A stretch of 64,000 bases of DNA from Acidovorax defluvii (lineage in GTDB: Bacteria > Pseudomonadota > Gammaproteobacteria > Burkholderiales > Burkholderiaceae_C). Within the stretch, counting starts at the first letter, position 1. Every line of letters starts with the position of its first letter. The stretch is from the NCBI GenBank assembly GCA_003268905.1, contig QLTU01000006.1, positions 124,001 to 188,000 on the forward strand, given 5' to 3'. This document shows positions 44,082 through 53,661 of the stretch, in pieces. The notes beneath the pieces were generated by a model. That model was not told where the DNA came from. It searched no databases and saw only the letters and a program-made list of their open reading frames with translations. The position numbers were made by a program, and so were the translations under genes.

Positions 44082-45335
44082 TTACAGGCCCAATTCCAGC
44101 GCCAGCAGTTCTTCCACCGTCTGGCGGCGGCGGATCAGGCGGGCCTGACCGCCATCGACCAGCACCTCGGCAATCAGGGGCCGGGTGTTGTAGTTGGAGG
44201 ACATCGAGGCGCCATACGCGCCCGCGTCGTGGATGACCAGCAGGTCGCCCACCTGCGCATCCGGCAGATTGCGCGGCAGCACCACGCCGCCGTCGCCCTG
44301 TGTGAACACGTCGCCCGATTCGCACAGCGGCCCCGCCACCACACTGGGCCGGTCGGCCGCGGTGCTGCCGTCGCGGCGCAGCACGCTCATGGTGTGGTAG
44401 CTGCCGTACATGGAGGGGCGCATCAGCTCGTTGAAGCCGGTGTCGAGCAGCATGAAATGGTTGTTGCCCGCATCCTTGGTGGCGCGCACCTCGCCCAGCA
44501 GCACGCCCGATTCGGCCACCAGATAGCGGCCGGGCTCGATCTCCAGGCCCAGCGGGTGCCGCACGATGGCCTCGGCCTGCTGGCGCGCGGCATCCCACAG
44601 GCCGTGGTAGTGCTGCGTGTCGATGACGGGCTCGCCATCGCGGTAGGGGATGGACAGGCCGCCGCCAGCCGAGATGGCGTGCAGGTCGTGCCCTGCCGCA
44701 TGCGTGGTGCGCACGAGCTCCACCATGGCGCCGCACACCTGTTCGAGGTGGCGGTAGTCCACACCCGAGCCGATGTGCATGTGCAGCCCCACCAGCTTCA
44801 GCCCGCGCTGGCGGATGGCGGCCAGCGCGGCAGGCAGGTCGGTGTGCCAGATGCCGTGCTTGCTGTGCTCGCCGCCGGTGTTGGTCTTGTTGCTGTGGCC
44901 ATGGCCAAAGCCGGGGTTGATGCGCAGCCACACTGCATGCCCTGGCGAGGCAGCGCCCAGCTGGTGCAGCATGTCGATGGAGCCAGCATTCACCGGCACG
45001 CCATGCTCGACCACACAGGCCAGCGTGGCGGCGTCGAACAGATCGGCCGTGAACACGATCTCGGAGCGCCCGTCGCCTTGCTGGCCCGCCTGGTAACCGG
45101 CAGCCAGCGCGCGCAGGATCTCGCCGCGCGACACTGCATCCACCATCACGCCCTGCGCGCGCATCAGCGCAAGGATGTGGATGTTGGAGCAGGCTTTTTG
45201 TGCAAAGCGGATGGTTTCAAAGTTGGACAGCTGCGCAATGCGCTGGCGGATGATGGCGGCGTCATACACCCACAGCGGGGTGCCAAACTGGTCGGCCAGG
45301 GACCACAGTTGCGCGGGCGAGAAGGGGTTGGACAT
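44082..45335 (-). CDS. lysA: Diaminopimelate decarboxylase
   Basis: A 417-residue PLP enzyme of the alanine racemase fold. The PLP Lys is in TIRFAQKACSNIHIL, followed by VDAVSRGEI, the HIGSG motif, the SAGGGLSIPY glycine loop, and the C-terminal GPLCESGDVF with the substrate-binding Cys of the partner subunit. It decarboxylates meso-diaminopimelate to lysine. The ATG at 45335 begins MSNPFSP; an upstream open frame has no similarity. It lies alone, with the pan genes upstream on the same strand. Confidence 0.95.
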   Translation of the reverse strand: MSNPFSPAQLWSLADQFGTPLWVYDAAIIRQRIAQLSNFETIRFAQKACSNIHILALMRAQGVMVDAVSRGEILRALAAGYQAGQQGDGRSEIVFTADLFDAATLACVVEHGVPVNAGSIDMLHQLGAASPGHAVWLRINPGFGHGHSNKTNTGGEHSKHGIWHTDLPAALAAIRQRGLKLVGLHMHIGSGVDYRHLEQVCGAMVELVRTTHAAGHDLHAISAGGGLSIPYRDGEPVIDTQHYHGLWDAARQQAEAIVRHPLGLEIEPGRYLVAESGVLLGEVRATKDAGNNHFMLLDTGFNELMRPSMYGSYHTMSVLRRDGSTAADRPSVVAGPLCESGDVFTQGDGGVVLPRNLPDAQVGDLLVIHDAGAYGASMSSNYNTRPLIAEVLVDGGQARLIRRRQTVEELLALELGL

Positions 45336-45512
45336 GGGGCGATCCGGGTGCAGGAAAAAAGCGCAATGGTGCGGTGGATCAACCATTTGATCCGAGGCTT
45401 TGAAGTTTACCGGGCATTCATTCTGGAGAGCGCGCTGTGCCCCCGCTTGCCCATGGCGCCAGCGCAGCCTGCGCACCAACCTGGCAGGCGCTGGGGTTGA
45501 TGGATTTGAATG

Positions 45513-45568
45513 AAATAGGGTTCTAGCCCTTGTGCAATAAGCGCTAACAGCTATTGAAATAATAGCTA
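45513..45568 (-). repeat. Dispersed palindromic repeat, copy 8
   Basis: GGGTTCTAGCCCTTGTGCAATAAGCGCTAACAGCTATTGAAATAATAGC, reverse orientation, between the lysA start and the panC stop. It is followed by a short TGCCTGG direct repeat (45572-45594). Confidence 0.85.
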
Positions 45569-45653
45569 CTGATGCCTGGTGCCTGGTGCCTGGTGCACAA
45601 GCGCCAGCGCCCGATTACACGGGGTTCCACGCCAAGGGCCGCAGCGGCGGCGC

Positions 45654-46508
45654 TCAGAACTCCCGGTTGTCAATCAGCCGCGTGGCCCCCAGGCGCGCGG
45701 CGCCCAGGGCCACCAGCGTTCCGGGCGCATCCAGTGCGGTGGCGGGCTGCAGGTCGGCGCGGCGGCGCACCGTCAGGTAGTCGGGCAGCCAGCCGCGTGC
45801 GCGCAGCTGGTCCAGTGCCTGGTGCTCCAGGTTGGCTGCCTGCAGCGTTCCAGCGGCGTGGGCTGCGGCCCAGCGGTCAGACAGTTGCTGCAGCGCTTGC
45901 GACAGCGCCACGGCCTCTGCGCGCTCTTGCAGGCTCAGGTAGCCATTGCGCGAGCTCAAGGCCAGGCCGTCGGGAGCGCGGCTGGTGTCGCCCGCCACCA
46001 CGTCAATGGGCAGCGCAAACTGCCGCACCATCTGGCGGATCACCATGAGCTGCTGGTAGTCCTTGCGGCCAAACACCGCCGTGCCACCGCCGCTGGCGCC
46101 AAACACGCAGCTGAACAGCTTCATCACCACCGTGGCCACCCCAATGAAAAAGCCGGGCCGGAACTGGCCTTCGAGCAGATCGGCCAATTGCGGGTCGGGG
46201 TGCACCTTGAAGGTCTGTGGCTCGGGGTAGAGGTCGTTTTCGCGCGGGGCAAACAGCACGTCGCACCCGGCTGCCTGCAGCTTGGCGCAGTCGGCATCCC
46301 AGGTGCGGGGGTAGCTGTCAAAGTCTTCGTGGGGCAGAAACTGCAGGCGGTTCACAAAGATGCTGACCACGGTGGTGTCGCCCAGCGGCCGGGCCTGGTG
46401 CACCAGCGACAGGTGCCCCTCGTGCAGGTTGCCCATGGTGGGCACAAAGGCGGGGCGGCGGCCGACCAGGGCGGCGCGCAGTTCGGGAATGGAGTGGGCG
46501 ATGAGCAT
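45654..46508 (-). CDS. panC: Pantothenate synthetase
   Basis: A 284-residue ATP-dependent ligase joining pantoate and beta-alanine. [15 protein letters not shown] (HxGH nucleotide motif), [19 protein letters not shown], the [32 protein letters not shown] block and LSSRNGYLS (KMSKS-like) are present. QF in the typical FVNPxQF motif is RLQF here, a common variant position change. It is 27 bases downstream of panB, forming a panBC operon. Confidence 0.96.
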   Translation of the reverse strand: MLIAHSIPELRAALVGRRPAFVPTMGNLHEGHLSLVHQARPLGDTTVVSIFVNRLQFLPHEDFDSYPRTWDADCAKLQAAGCDVLFAPRENDLYPEPQTFKVHPDPQLADLLEGQFRPGFFIGVATVVMKLFSCVFGASGGGTAVFGRKDYQQLMVIRQMVRQFALPIDVVAGDTSRAPDGLALSSRNGYLSLQERAEAVALSQALQQLSDRWAAAHAAGTLQAANLEHQALDQLRARGWLPDYLTVRRRADLQPATALDAPGTLVALGAARLGATRLIDNREF

Positions 46509-46535
46509 TTTGGGATGTCGGGGTGAAAGAGGTCC

Positions 46536-47453
46536 TTACCAGGCGTGCAATGTGTTGTCGGGGAAGCGGCCCTGCTTGACGGCCTGCACATAGGCCTCCA
46601 TGGCGCCGCGCACGCTGCCAGCGTCCTGCATGAAGTTGTGCACAAACTTGGCCATCTTGCCCAGGTTCACGCCCAGCATGTCGTGCAACACCAGCACCTG
46701 GCCGGCCGTGCCGTTGCCCGCGCCAATGCCGATGGTGTGGCAGTGCGGCAGCTCGGCGGTGATTTCGGCGGCCAGCGCGGCGGGCACCATCTCCAGCACC
46801 AGCATGGCGGCGCCAGCGTTTTGCAGCTCCAGTGCCTCTTTGCGCAGCGTGCGGGCAGCGTCTTCTGTTTTGCCCTGCACGCGGTAGCCGCCCAGGGCAT
46901 GCACGGTTTGCGGCGTCAGGCCCAGGTGCGCGCACACGGGCACGCCGCGCTGCACCAAAAACTCCACCGTGGGCGCCGTCCAGCCGCCGCCCTCCAGCTT
47001 GACCATGTGCGCGCCCGCCTGCATCAGCGTGCAGGCGCTGCGCAGGGCCTGTTCGCGGCTTTCGGCATAGGTGCCATAGGGCAGGTCGGCCACCAGCCAG
47101 GCCGTGCCCTGCACGCGGTGCAGGCCGCGCGCCACGCTGGCCGTGTGGTAGGCCATGGTGTCCAGCGATACCCCCACGGTGCTGGGCAGGCCCTGGCAGA
47201 CCATGCCCAGCGAGTCGCCCACCAAAATGCACTCGACGCCCGCTGCATCGGCCACGGCGGCAAAAGTGGCGTCGTAGGCGGTCAGCATGGTGATTTTTTC
47301 ACCGGCCTCGCGCATCTGCGCCAGGCGCGGCAGGCTGACGGGCCGGCGCTGGGGCAGGGGCGACGCAGGCGGCAGCGTGCCATAGGGAGTGGTGGGCGTG
47401 GCGGGAGTGGCCTGGGTAGGTGTTTGGGGCGATGTCTGGGTCGGCTCGGTCAT
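46536..47453 (-). CDS. panB: 3-methyl-2-oxobutanoate hydroxymethyltransferase
   Basis: A 305-residue TIM-barrel enzyme making ketopantoate from 2-oxoisovalerate. [30 protein letters not shown] with metal-binding Asp, the VKLEGG motif, [18 protein letters not shown] and the C-terminal [26 protein letters not shown] are diagnostic. The N-terminal ~38 residues are a Thr/Pro-rich extension ([17 protein letters not shown]) beyond the usual start; a later initiation site is possible but none is clearly better. Confidence 0.95.
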   Translation of the reverse strand: MTEPTQTSPQTPTQATPATPTTPYGTLPPASPLPQRRPVSLPRLAQMREAGEKITMLTAYDATFAAVADAAGVECILVGDSLGMVCQGLPSTVGVSLDTMAYHTASVARGLHRVQGTAWLVADLPYGTYAESREQALRSACTLMQAGAHMVKLEGGGWTAPTVEFLVQRGVPVCAHLGLTPQTVHALGGYRVQGKTEDAARTLRKEALELQNAGAAMLVLEMVPAALAAEITAELPHCHTIGIGAGNGTAGQVLVLHDMLGVNLGKMAKFVHNFMQDAGSVRGAMEAYVQAVKQGRFPDNTLHAW

Positions 47454-47532
47454 GGCGTCACTCCTTGCAAAGTCGACAAAAGCGCGCAGTCTAAGTCACA
47501 GCGGGGCCGTGGGTGGCGCAATCTAGGCCTTC

Positions 47533-47698
47533 AGGGATGACCTGCACAACTCCCTGCGGTCGGTGGCAGCGCGGTCTCGGGCGATCCGCTGCGTTGCTTT
47601 TCTTGCCAATAGCCGGGCTATTGGCTGCAAAAAGACGCCTTGCGGCCCATCCCGATCCGCACTGCCACCGACGCGCGAGGGTTATGCAGGTCATCCCT
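47533..47698. mobile_element. MITE-like element E2
   Basis: A 166-base element with terminal inverted repeats (47533-47550 against 47681-47698, 17 of 18) that continue inward as GTCGGTGGCAG.GCGG on both sides. The central near-palindrome GCCAATAGCC-GGGCTATTGGC is at 47605-47625. Its reverse complement shares GGATGGG..GCAAGGCG, the central hairpin and GCAACGC..CGCCCG with E1. It fills most of the 329-base gap between panB and the next gene. Confidence 0.75.
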
Positions 47699-47782
47699 AA
47701 CACCATGTGGCCTTGCGCTACATTCTTTGTCCAGCGGGCCTCACAAGGGGAAGGGGGCCGCCAATGCAACACAAGGACTCCC

Positions 47783-48661
47783 GTGGAACCACAGCCCGTG
47801 CAAGTGCAAGCCCAAGCGCCTGATGCCAGCAAGATTTTTGTCTTCGAAGAGGTGTATCCGTTCCGCGCGGCGCAGGAGCAGGCCGAAAAGAAAAAACTCA
47901 GCGCCTTCGGCATGATGGCCAAGTTCAACCCCCTGAACCGTCCGCGCGAGGACACGGTGCAACTGTCGCGCCAGGAAATGCGCCTGGAGCCGTTCTGGCA
48001 CGTTGTGGCGCAGCGCTCGGTGGACTACACCTGCCAGATCACCTACCAGGTGCCGGTGCACAACCTCTATGCCCAGACCCTGCAACTCGACGACAAAGTG
48101 TTTGAGGTGACCCGGCAAAAGGACAAGGCGCGCATCGAGTTCGTCGCCATCGAGTACTGCCATCGCAAGATCCATTTCGACCAGATGATCGATGGCATGC
48201 AGCGTGACATCAAGCCTGCGGTGCTCAAGGCCTACATCGAAAAATACAAGTTCACCGAGACCGAGCGCGTAGAGCGGCCTGACGAGCTGCTCAAACCCTT
48301 GATCTCCATGGCTGCCGCCAAGCAGTTGGCCACCGCCAGCCTGACCTCGGAGGCGGTGAATGCCTACGAAATCCAGGCCGACCTCACGCACTTCGAGCGC
48401 ACCCACCTGTATCTGCGGCCCGTGTTTGCCTTCGAATTCCGCTGGAGCAGCGCGGACAAGGTCGGGGTGATCGAGGTCGATGGGCTGACGGGCGAGGTGG
48501 TGGAGAACGGGCGCTGGTTCAAGGACAAGGTCAGCCAGGCGCTCACCCGCGACATGCTGGTCGATATTGGCGCCGAGATGGCGGGCACCCTGGTGCCCGG
48601 GGGCGGTGCCGCCGTCAAGCTGCTCAGCAAGCTGGTGGCACCCGGCGCGCCCGGTCACTGA
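47783..48661 (+). CDS. Hypothetical protein, unrecognised
   Basis: A 292-residue protein from a GTG at 47783. I do not recognise the family. It begins with a Gln/Pro/Val-rich stretch (EPQPVQVQAQAP), then mixed sequence: IFVFEEVYPFRAAQEQAEKK, FWHVVAQRSVDYTCQITYQVPV, a long helical charged centre, and RPVFAFEFRWSSADKVGVIEVDGLTGEVVENGRWF; the C-terminal MAGTLVPGGGAAVKLLSKLV may be an amphipathic or membrane-associated end. The same frame stays open upstream through element E2, so the start is uncertain. It precedes nadC by 74 bases. Confidence 0.6.
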   Translation: MEPQPVQVQAQAPDASKIFVFEEVYPFRAAQEQAEKKKLSAFGMMAKFNPLNRPREDTVQLSRQEMRLEPFWHVVAQRSVDYTCQITYQVPVHNLYAQTLQLDDKVFEVTRQKDKARIEFVAIEYCHRKIHFDQMIDGMQRDIKPAVLKAYIEKYKFTETERVERPDELLKPLISMAAAKQLATASLTSEAVNAYEIQADLTHFERTHLYLRPVFAFEFRWSSADKVGVIEVDGLTGEVVENGRWFKDKVSQALTRDMLVDIGAEMAGTLVPGGGAAVKLLSKLVAPGAPGH

Positions 48662-48735
48662 CCACGCGCTCCACCAGCGCAGGCCCTCACCACCGGGGGC
48701 AGATGGGCAAGGCGAAGCCGCTATGCTTCACGGCC

Positions 48736-49602
48736 ATGACCTATCCAGAAGACGAAACCCGCCAGTCCCTGCACACCCAGGTGCTGCTGGACGTGGCCCG
48801 TGCCCTTGAAGAAGACGTGGGCAGCGGCGACCTCACCGCTGGCCTGATCGACCCCCAGCGCCGCACCCGCGCGCGCATCCTGGCGCGCGAGGCCGCCGTG
48901 ATCTGTGGCGCCCCCTGGGCCGAGGCCGCCTTGCGTGCGCTCGACCCTTCCGTGCAACTGACCTGGCATGTGGCCGAAGGCGCCCGCTGCGCTGCCGACC
49001 AGGTGGTGCTGGAGATCGAGGGCAACGCCCGCGCGCTGCTCAGCGCCGAGCGCACGGCGCTCAACTTTCTGCAACTGCTCAGTGCCGTGGCCACCAAAAC
49101 CCGCACCTACGTGGACGTGGTGGCTGGCACCCGCGCGCACATCGTGGACACCCGCAAGACTCTGCCCGGCCTGCGCTTGGCGCAAAAATACGCCGTGCGG
49201 GTGGGTGGCGGCACCAACCACCGCATCGGCCTGCATGACGCCGTGCTCATCAAAGAAAACCACATCGCCGCTGCCGGTGGCGTCACGGCCGTGCTGCGCG
49301 CTGCCCAGCAGGTGGCGGCGCAAGCCAAATTCATCGAGATCGAAGTCGAGACGCTTGAGCAGTTGCAGGAGGCTCTGGACGCTGGCGCCAAGATGGTGCT
49401 GCTCGACAACATGCCGCTGCCTACGCTGCGCGAGGCCGTGCGCATCAATGCTGGTCGCGCCATCCTCGAAATCTCGGGCGGCGTGACGCTCGATGGCCTG
49501 CGCGCCCTTGCAGAAACCGGTGTGGACCGCATCTCGATTGGCACCCTCACCAAAGACGTCAAGGCCACCGACTTCTCGATGCGCCTGCAGGAGTTAGAGT
49601 GA
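48736..49602 (+). CDS. nadC: Nicotinate-nucleotide pyrophosphorylase (carboxylating)
   Basis: A 288-residue enzyme turning quinolinate and PRPP into nicotinate mononucleotide. EEDVGSGDLTAGLIDP, ERTALNFLQLLSAVATKTR, HIVDTRKTLPGLRLAQKYAVRVGGGTNHRIGLHDAVLIKENHI and the C-terminal LEISGGVTLDGLRALAETGVDRISIGTLT are diagnostic. The ATG at 48736 matches the family; an upstream GTG adds 11 residues. It is followed by nadA on the same strand. Confidence 0.96.
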   Translation: MTYPEDETRQSLHTQVLLDVARALEEDVGSGDLTAGLIDPQRRTRARILAREAAVICGAPWAEAALRALDPSVQLTWHVAEGARCAADQVVLEIEGNARALLSAERTALNFLQLLSAVATKTRTYVDVVAGTRAHIVDTRKTLPGLRLAQKYAVRVGGGTNHRIGLHDAVLIKENHIAAAGGVTAVLRAAQQVAAQAKFIEIEVETLEQLQEALDAGAKMVLLDNMPLPTLREAVRINAGRAILEISGGVTLDGLRALAETGVDRISIGTLTKDVKATDFSMRLQELE

Positions 49603-49755
49603 CCAACCCCCTGTGGCGCTGCGCGCCTTCCCCCTTCTCTCGCGCGGAGCGCGGGAAGGGGGACGCCACCAGCGCGGCGGGGCGGCCCTTGCGCGGTGGC
49701 CGCTGGCCTGGGCCGTGCCTGTTGTACGTGCCGAGACTGGCGCAACGCACACTGA

Positions 49756-50883
49756 ATGACTGATATGAACACTGTGATTACCCTCAAGGAAGTCGATTAC
49801 GAGCAGCCCGAAGGCGGCGGCGTGTGCGCGACCAAGCACGCCTGGGCGCGTGTGCCTCCCGAGCCGTCGCAGGACGAGCGCGCTGCGCTCAAGGACAAAA
49901 TCCGCCGTTTGCTGAAGGAAAAGAACGCGGTCATGGTGTCGCACTACTACGTGCACCCCGACCTGCAGGACCTGGCCGAAGAAACCGGCGGCATCGTCAG
50001 CGATTCGCTGGAGATGGCGCGCTTTGGCCGCGACCACGCCGCGCAGACGCTGGTGGTGAGCGGAGTGCGCTTCATGGGTGAGACGGCCAAAATCCTCTCG
50101 CCCGAAAAAACCATCCTCATGCCCGACTTGGACGCCACCTGTTCGCTCGACCTGGGCTGCCCCATCGACGAATTCAGCGCGTTCTGCGATGCGCACCCCG
50201 ACCGCACCGTGGTGGTCTACGCCAACACCAGTGCGGCCGTGAAGGCGCGGGCCGACTGGCTGGTCACGTCGAGCTGCGCGCTCGACATCGTGCGCGCACT
50301 CAAGGACCAGGGCCACAAAATCCTGTGGGCGCCCGACCGCCACCTGGGCGACTACATCCGCCGCGAGACCGGTGCCGACATGCTGATGTGGAACGGCGCC
50401 TGCATCGTGCACGACGAGTTCAAGGCCTTTGAGCTGGAATCGCTGAAAAAAGAGCATCCGAACGCCAAGGTGCTGGTGCACCCTGAAAGCCCGGCCGACG
50501 TGATTGCCCTGGCCGACGCCGTGGGCTCCACCTCGGCCATCCTCAAGGCCGCGCAGACGATGGACGCCCAAGAGTTCATCGTCGCCACCGACAACGGCAT
50601 GATGCACAAGCTGCGCACGCTCAACCCCGGCAAGGTGTTTTACGAAGCCCCCACCGCCGGCAACAGCGCCACCTGCAAAAGCTGCGCCCACTGCCCCTGG
50701 ATGGCGATGAACGGCCTGGCCGGTGTGGCCCATGTGCTGGAGACCGGCAGCAACGCCATCGACGTGGACCCGCAGATCATCCCGCGCGCCCGCCTGCCGA
50801 TTGACCGCATGCTGGCCTTCACCGCCGCGCTCAAAAACGGCCTGCCCACCAGCGGCCTCGTGCCGAACATCGGCGCGGCCTGA
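49756..50883 (+). CDS. nadA: Quinolinate synthase
   Basis: A 375-residue [4Fe-4S] enzyme that condenses iminoaspartate with dihydroxyacetone phosphate. It contains [33 protein letters not shown], the cluster Cys in [35 protein letters not shown], and the C-terminal [13 protein letters not shown] region. The start could be either ATG at 49756 or 49765 (nine bases later). It is 153 bases after nadC, a gap containing a GC-rich inverted repeat (CCCCCTTC..GAAGGGGG). Confidence 0.96.
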   Translation: MTDMNTVITLKEVDYEQPEGGGVCATKHAWARVPPEPSQDERAALKDKIRRLLKEKNAVMVSHYYVHPDLQDLAEETGGIVSDSLEMARFGRDHAAQTLVVSGVRFMGETAKILSPEKTILMPDLDATCSLDLGCPIDEFSAFCDAHPDRTVVVYANTSAAVKARADWLVTSSCALDIVRALKDQGHKILWAPDRHLGDYIRRETGADMLMWNGACIVHDEFKAFELESLKKEHPNAKVLVHPESPADVIALADAVGSTSAILKAAQTMDAQEFIVATDNGMMHKLRTLNPGKVFYEAPTAGNSATCKSCAHCPWMAMNGLAGVAHVLETGSNAIDVDPQIIPRARLPIDRMLAFTAALKNGLPTSGLVPNIGAA

Positions 50884-50958
50884 GGTACCCCACGCCTCTG
50901 CGCCACGGCCGGGGCGTGCATCGGTAGGGGCACGCTGTACACGGCGGCGTTTGCTTTG

Positions 50959-51007
50959 TTTTTAATAGCTGTTAGCGCATATCCCATAAGCGCTGGAGGC
51001 CAATTTG
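50959..51007 (+). repeat. Dispersed palindromic repeat, copy 9 (includes the pabBC start codon)
   Basis: TTTTTAATAGCTGTTAGCGCATATCCCATAAGCGCTGGAGGCCAATTTG, forward orientation. The TTG start of the pabB-pabC gene is the last three bases of the repeat's conserved ATTTTG end, and GGAGG (ribosome site) is part of the right arm. Confidence 0.85.
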
Positions 51008-52813
51008 ACCCTTACTGCGCACATTGACTTTGCCGACCCGCACGACCGCAGCGCGCCGCGCCTGCGCCAAGCCTTTGGCGCCCCGCGCGAGGAGCTGCAA
51101 GCCCACCAGCTGCAGGACGTGCGCGCCGTGCTCGACGCCGTGCATGCCGCCGCACAGCGCGGCCACTGGTGCGTCGGCCATGTGCGCTACGAAGCCGCAG
51201 CGGCCTTTGACGCCGCCCTGCAAACCCACGCCGCCGACGGCCCGCTGGCGTGGTTTGCCGTGTACGACGCACCGCTGCCCTGGCCTGCCGATGGGTCTGC
51301 GGATGCAGCCGATCCCGCCGCGCAGGTCGAGTGGACCGGCGGCCCCGACCGCGCCCGTTTTGACGCCGCCATTGCCCACATCCAGCAGGCCATCAGTGCG
51401 GGCGAGCTTTACCAGGTCAACTACACCGCCCCACTCACCGGCAGCTTGCGCCAAGGCAGCGCCGCCGCGCTGTTTGCCGCGCTGCAGCGCGCCCAGCCCG
51501 GCGGCTATGCCGCGCACATGGCAGCGGGCCCCGAGCAGGTGCTGTCGGTCTCGCCCGAGCTTTTTTTTGACTGGCACGATGCGCCCGGCGGCGGCCGCAT
51601 CCTGGCCCGTCCCATGAAAGGCACCGCCGCGCGCGGTGCCACCCCCGCAGACGACGCCGCCCAGGCCGCCCACCTGCGCGCATCGCCCAAAGAGCGCGCC
51701 GAAAACGTCATGATCGTGGACCTGCTGCGCAACGACCTCTCGCGCATTGCCCAGCCGCACAGCGTGCGCGTGCCCGCGCTGTTCCACACCGAGGGCCTGC
51801 CCACCGTGTGGCAGATGACGTCGGACGTGCAGGCCCGCACGCGCGCTGGCATTCGGCTTTCCGACGTGTTTGCTGCGCTGTTCCCCTGCGGCTCGGTCAC
51901 CGGCGCGCCCAAGGTGCGCGCCATGCAGATGATTCGTGCGCTCGAATCCGCGCCGCGCGGCGTGTATTGCGGCGCTGTCGGCGTGGTGCGGCCGGCGGGC
52001 GTGGCCGGGCCCGATGGCCTGTGCAGCGTGGCCGCCACCTTCAACGTGCCCATCCGCACCGTGGTGCTGCGCGCCGGGGCCGACGGCGCCACCACCGCCA
52101 CCTGCGGCATCGGCAGCGGCATCACCTCGGGCGCCACGGCCGACGCCGAATGGAGCGAGTGGCGCCACAAACGCGCCTTTGTCGAACGCGCCAGCGCGCC
52201 GTTTGACCTGCTCGAAACCCTGGCGCTGGTGGATGGCCAGTTTCGCCACCTGGCCGAACACCTGGCGCGCCTGCAGGGCGCGGCCGCGCATTTCAATGTG
52301 CCGTTCGACGCCGCTGCCGGGCAGGCTTGCCTGCAGGCGCTGGCAGGCAACCACCCCGCCGGTGCCTGGCGCGTGCGCCTGCTGCTGCGCGCCAGCGGCC
52401 AGCCCCACGCCGAGGCCTTTGCCTTGCACCCCACGCCCGAGCCGGTGCGCCTGCAATTGGCGGGCCGCCCGCTGCCAGAGGCCCATGGCGAATTCGTGCG
52501 CTACAAGACCACGCGCCGCGCGCACTACACCGCGTTGGCGCCCACCACGCCCGGTGTGTTCGACACGGTGCTGTGGAACGAAGCGGGCGAGATCACCGAA
52601 ACCACGTTCGGCAACATTGCCATGCTGCTGGACGGCCGCTGGGTTACCCCCCCGCTGGCCTGCGGCCTGCTTCCCGGCGTGGGCCGCGCCGTGGCCCTGC
52701 GCGAAGGGCGCCTGACCGAGGCCGTGGTGCGCCTGCAAGACCTGCCGCGCGTGCAGGCCTGGGCGTTTGTCAACAGCCTGCGCGGCTGGCTGGCCGCCGA
52801 ACTGGTGCCATGA
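51005..52813 (+). CDS. pabB: Aminodeoxychorismate synthase I / aminodeoxychorismate lyase fusion (PabB-PabC)
   Basis: A 602-residue bifunctional protein for p-aminobenzoate synthesis. Residues 1-~395 are a chorismate-binding enzyme (AGELYQVNYTAPL, RPMKGTAARG, CGSVTGAPKVRAMQMI, CGIGSGITSGATADAEW). Residues ~400-602 are a class IV PLP enzyme (PabC): the PLP Lys is in FVRYKTTRRAHY and ETTFGNIAML and GLLPGVGR are present. The TTG start has GGAGG six bases upstream, both contributed by the dispersed repeat. No pabA is adjacent. Confidence 0.93.
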   Translation: MTLTAHIDFADPHDRSAPRLRQAFGAPREELQAHQLQDVRAVLDAVHAAAQRGHWCVGHVRYEAAAAFDAALQTHAADGPLAWFAVYDAPLPWPADGSADAADPAAQVEWTGGPDRARFDAAIAHIQQAISAGELYQVNYTAPLTGSLRQGSAAALFAALQRAQPGGYAAHMAAGPEQVLSVSPELFFDWHDAPGGGRILARPMKGTAARGATPADDAAQAAHLRASPKERAENVMIVDLLRNDLSRIAQPHSVRVPALFHTEGLPTVWQMTSDVQARTRAGIRLSDVFAALFPCGSVTGAPKVRAMQMIRALESAPRGVYCGAVGVVRPAGVAGPDGLCSVAATFNVPIRTVVLRAGADGATTATCGIGSGITSGATADAEWSEWRHKRAFVERASAPFDLLETLALVDGQFRHLAEHLARLQGAAAHFNVPFDAAAGQACLQALAGNHPAGAWRVRLLLRASGQPHAEAFALHPTPEPVRLQLAGRPLPEAHGEFVRYKTTRRAHYTALAPTTPGVFDTVLWNEAGEITETTFGNIAMLLDGRWVTPPLACGLLPGVGRAVALREGRLTEAVVRLQDLPRVQAWAFVNSLRGWLAAELVP

Positions 52814-52826
52814 TGTTTGGGTGTTT

Positions 52827-52877
52827 TTGGCCTCTAGCGCTTATCTGGTAAGCGCTAGTAGCTATTTTTTTAATAGT
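52827..52877 (-). repeat. Dispersed palindromic repeat, copy 10
   Basis: TTTTTGGCCTCTAGCGCTTATCTGGTAAGCGCTAGTAGCTATTTTTTTAATAG, reverse orientation, close to the consensus. The stem plus T tract after the pabBC stop could terminate transcription, and it separates the convergent pabBC and DTW genes. Confidence 0.88.
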
Positions 52878-52931
52878 GTTTTGCGAGGTCGACGGCTTGC
52901 CAGCTCGGTGGTCTTGCTGCCCCTGCCGCAC

Positions 52932-53579
52932 CTACCGCCGCACCTGCCAGGCCGCTTGCTGCGCCACAAACCCGTCAAACGCCGCCAGCAGGGGCGCCAG
53001 GCTTTCGGCGCCTTCCAGTTGTGCCAGTGCCGCGCAGGTGGCCTCCAGGGTAGAGAGCTGGTGCGGCTGGTGCGCCGTGCGGATGCGGTAGCGCGATGCC
53101 GGTAGCTCGCGCAGCGGCAGGCGCGGCAGTTGTTGCAGCAAAGGGTTCTGGTGCAGCATCTTGCGGCTTTTGCGCCAGGTGCCGTCCAGCACCACCAGGC
53201 GCAGGCGCTCTGGTGTTTGCAGCCAGGCGGGGTTGAGTGGCGGCGGGGTGGCAATGCCCAGGGTGGCGTCTTGCGGGGCCTCGGGGTAGAGCAGCAGGGT
53301 GTGGCGCGGGGCGATGGCTGCATCTGTTGCGTCAAATGGCGCGGTCAGCAGGGGCTGCAGCGCGCTGGCGTCAAACCGCTCGCCCGTCACCATGCGGCTG
53401 TGCGGCAGGCTCAGGTGCAGCAGCCGGGCCGTGCCTTTGGCCTCGTGCACTTCCAGCGGGTGCTGCAGGATCAGCACCTCGGTGCGGTGCGCCACCGGCG
53501 TGGCCCAGCGGCAGATGCAGGCACTGTGCGGGCGCAGGCAGGCGGGGCAGCGCGGGCGGCTGGTGCTGAGTGGAGTCAC
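52932..53579 (-). CDS. DTW domain tRNA-uridine aminocarboxypropyltransferase
   Basis: A 215-residue protein. The N-terminal zinc motif RCPACLRPHSACIC is followed by TEVLILQHPLEVHEAKGTARLL, and the DTW motif occurs as VVLDGTWRKSRKML (D-x-T-W), then YRIRTAHQPHQLSTLEATCAAL. This is the DTW family (TapT) that adds an aminocarboxypropyl group to uridine in the tRNA variable loop. It stands between two copies of the dispersed repeat. Confidence 0.9.
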   Translation of the reverse strand: MTPLSTSRPRCPACLRPHSACICRWATPVAHRTEVLILQHPLEVHEAKGTARLLHLSLPHSRMVTGERFDASALQPLLTAPFDATDAAIAPRHTLLLYPEAPQDATLGIATPPPLNPAWLQTPERLRLVVLDGTWRKSRKMLHQNPLLQQLPRLPLRELPASRYRIRTAHQPHQLSTLEATCAALAQLEGAESLAPLLAAFDGFVAQQAAWQVRR

Positions 53580-53583
53580 TATA

Positions 53584-53635
53584 AAAAAAAGAGCTGCTAG
53601 CGCTTGATGGGTAAGCGCTACAGCCCTGTTTGGCT
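53584..53635 (+). repeat. Dispersed palindromic repeat, copy 11
   Basis: AAAAAAGAGCTGCTAGCGCTTGATGGGTAAGCGCTACAGCCCTGTTTGGC, forward orientation, 5 bases from the start of the DTW gene and 26 bases after the isomerase stop. Confidence 0.88.
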
Positions 53636-53661
53636 AAAAAATGGCGGTGACGCCCGGTGGC

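Noticed and set aside
45572-45597. TGCCTGG tandem repeats as a microsatellite locus
   Set aside because: Only three to four short units in a gap next to a repeat copy; no gene or regulatory consequence is visible.
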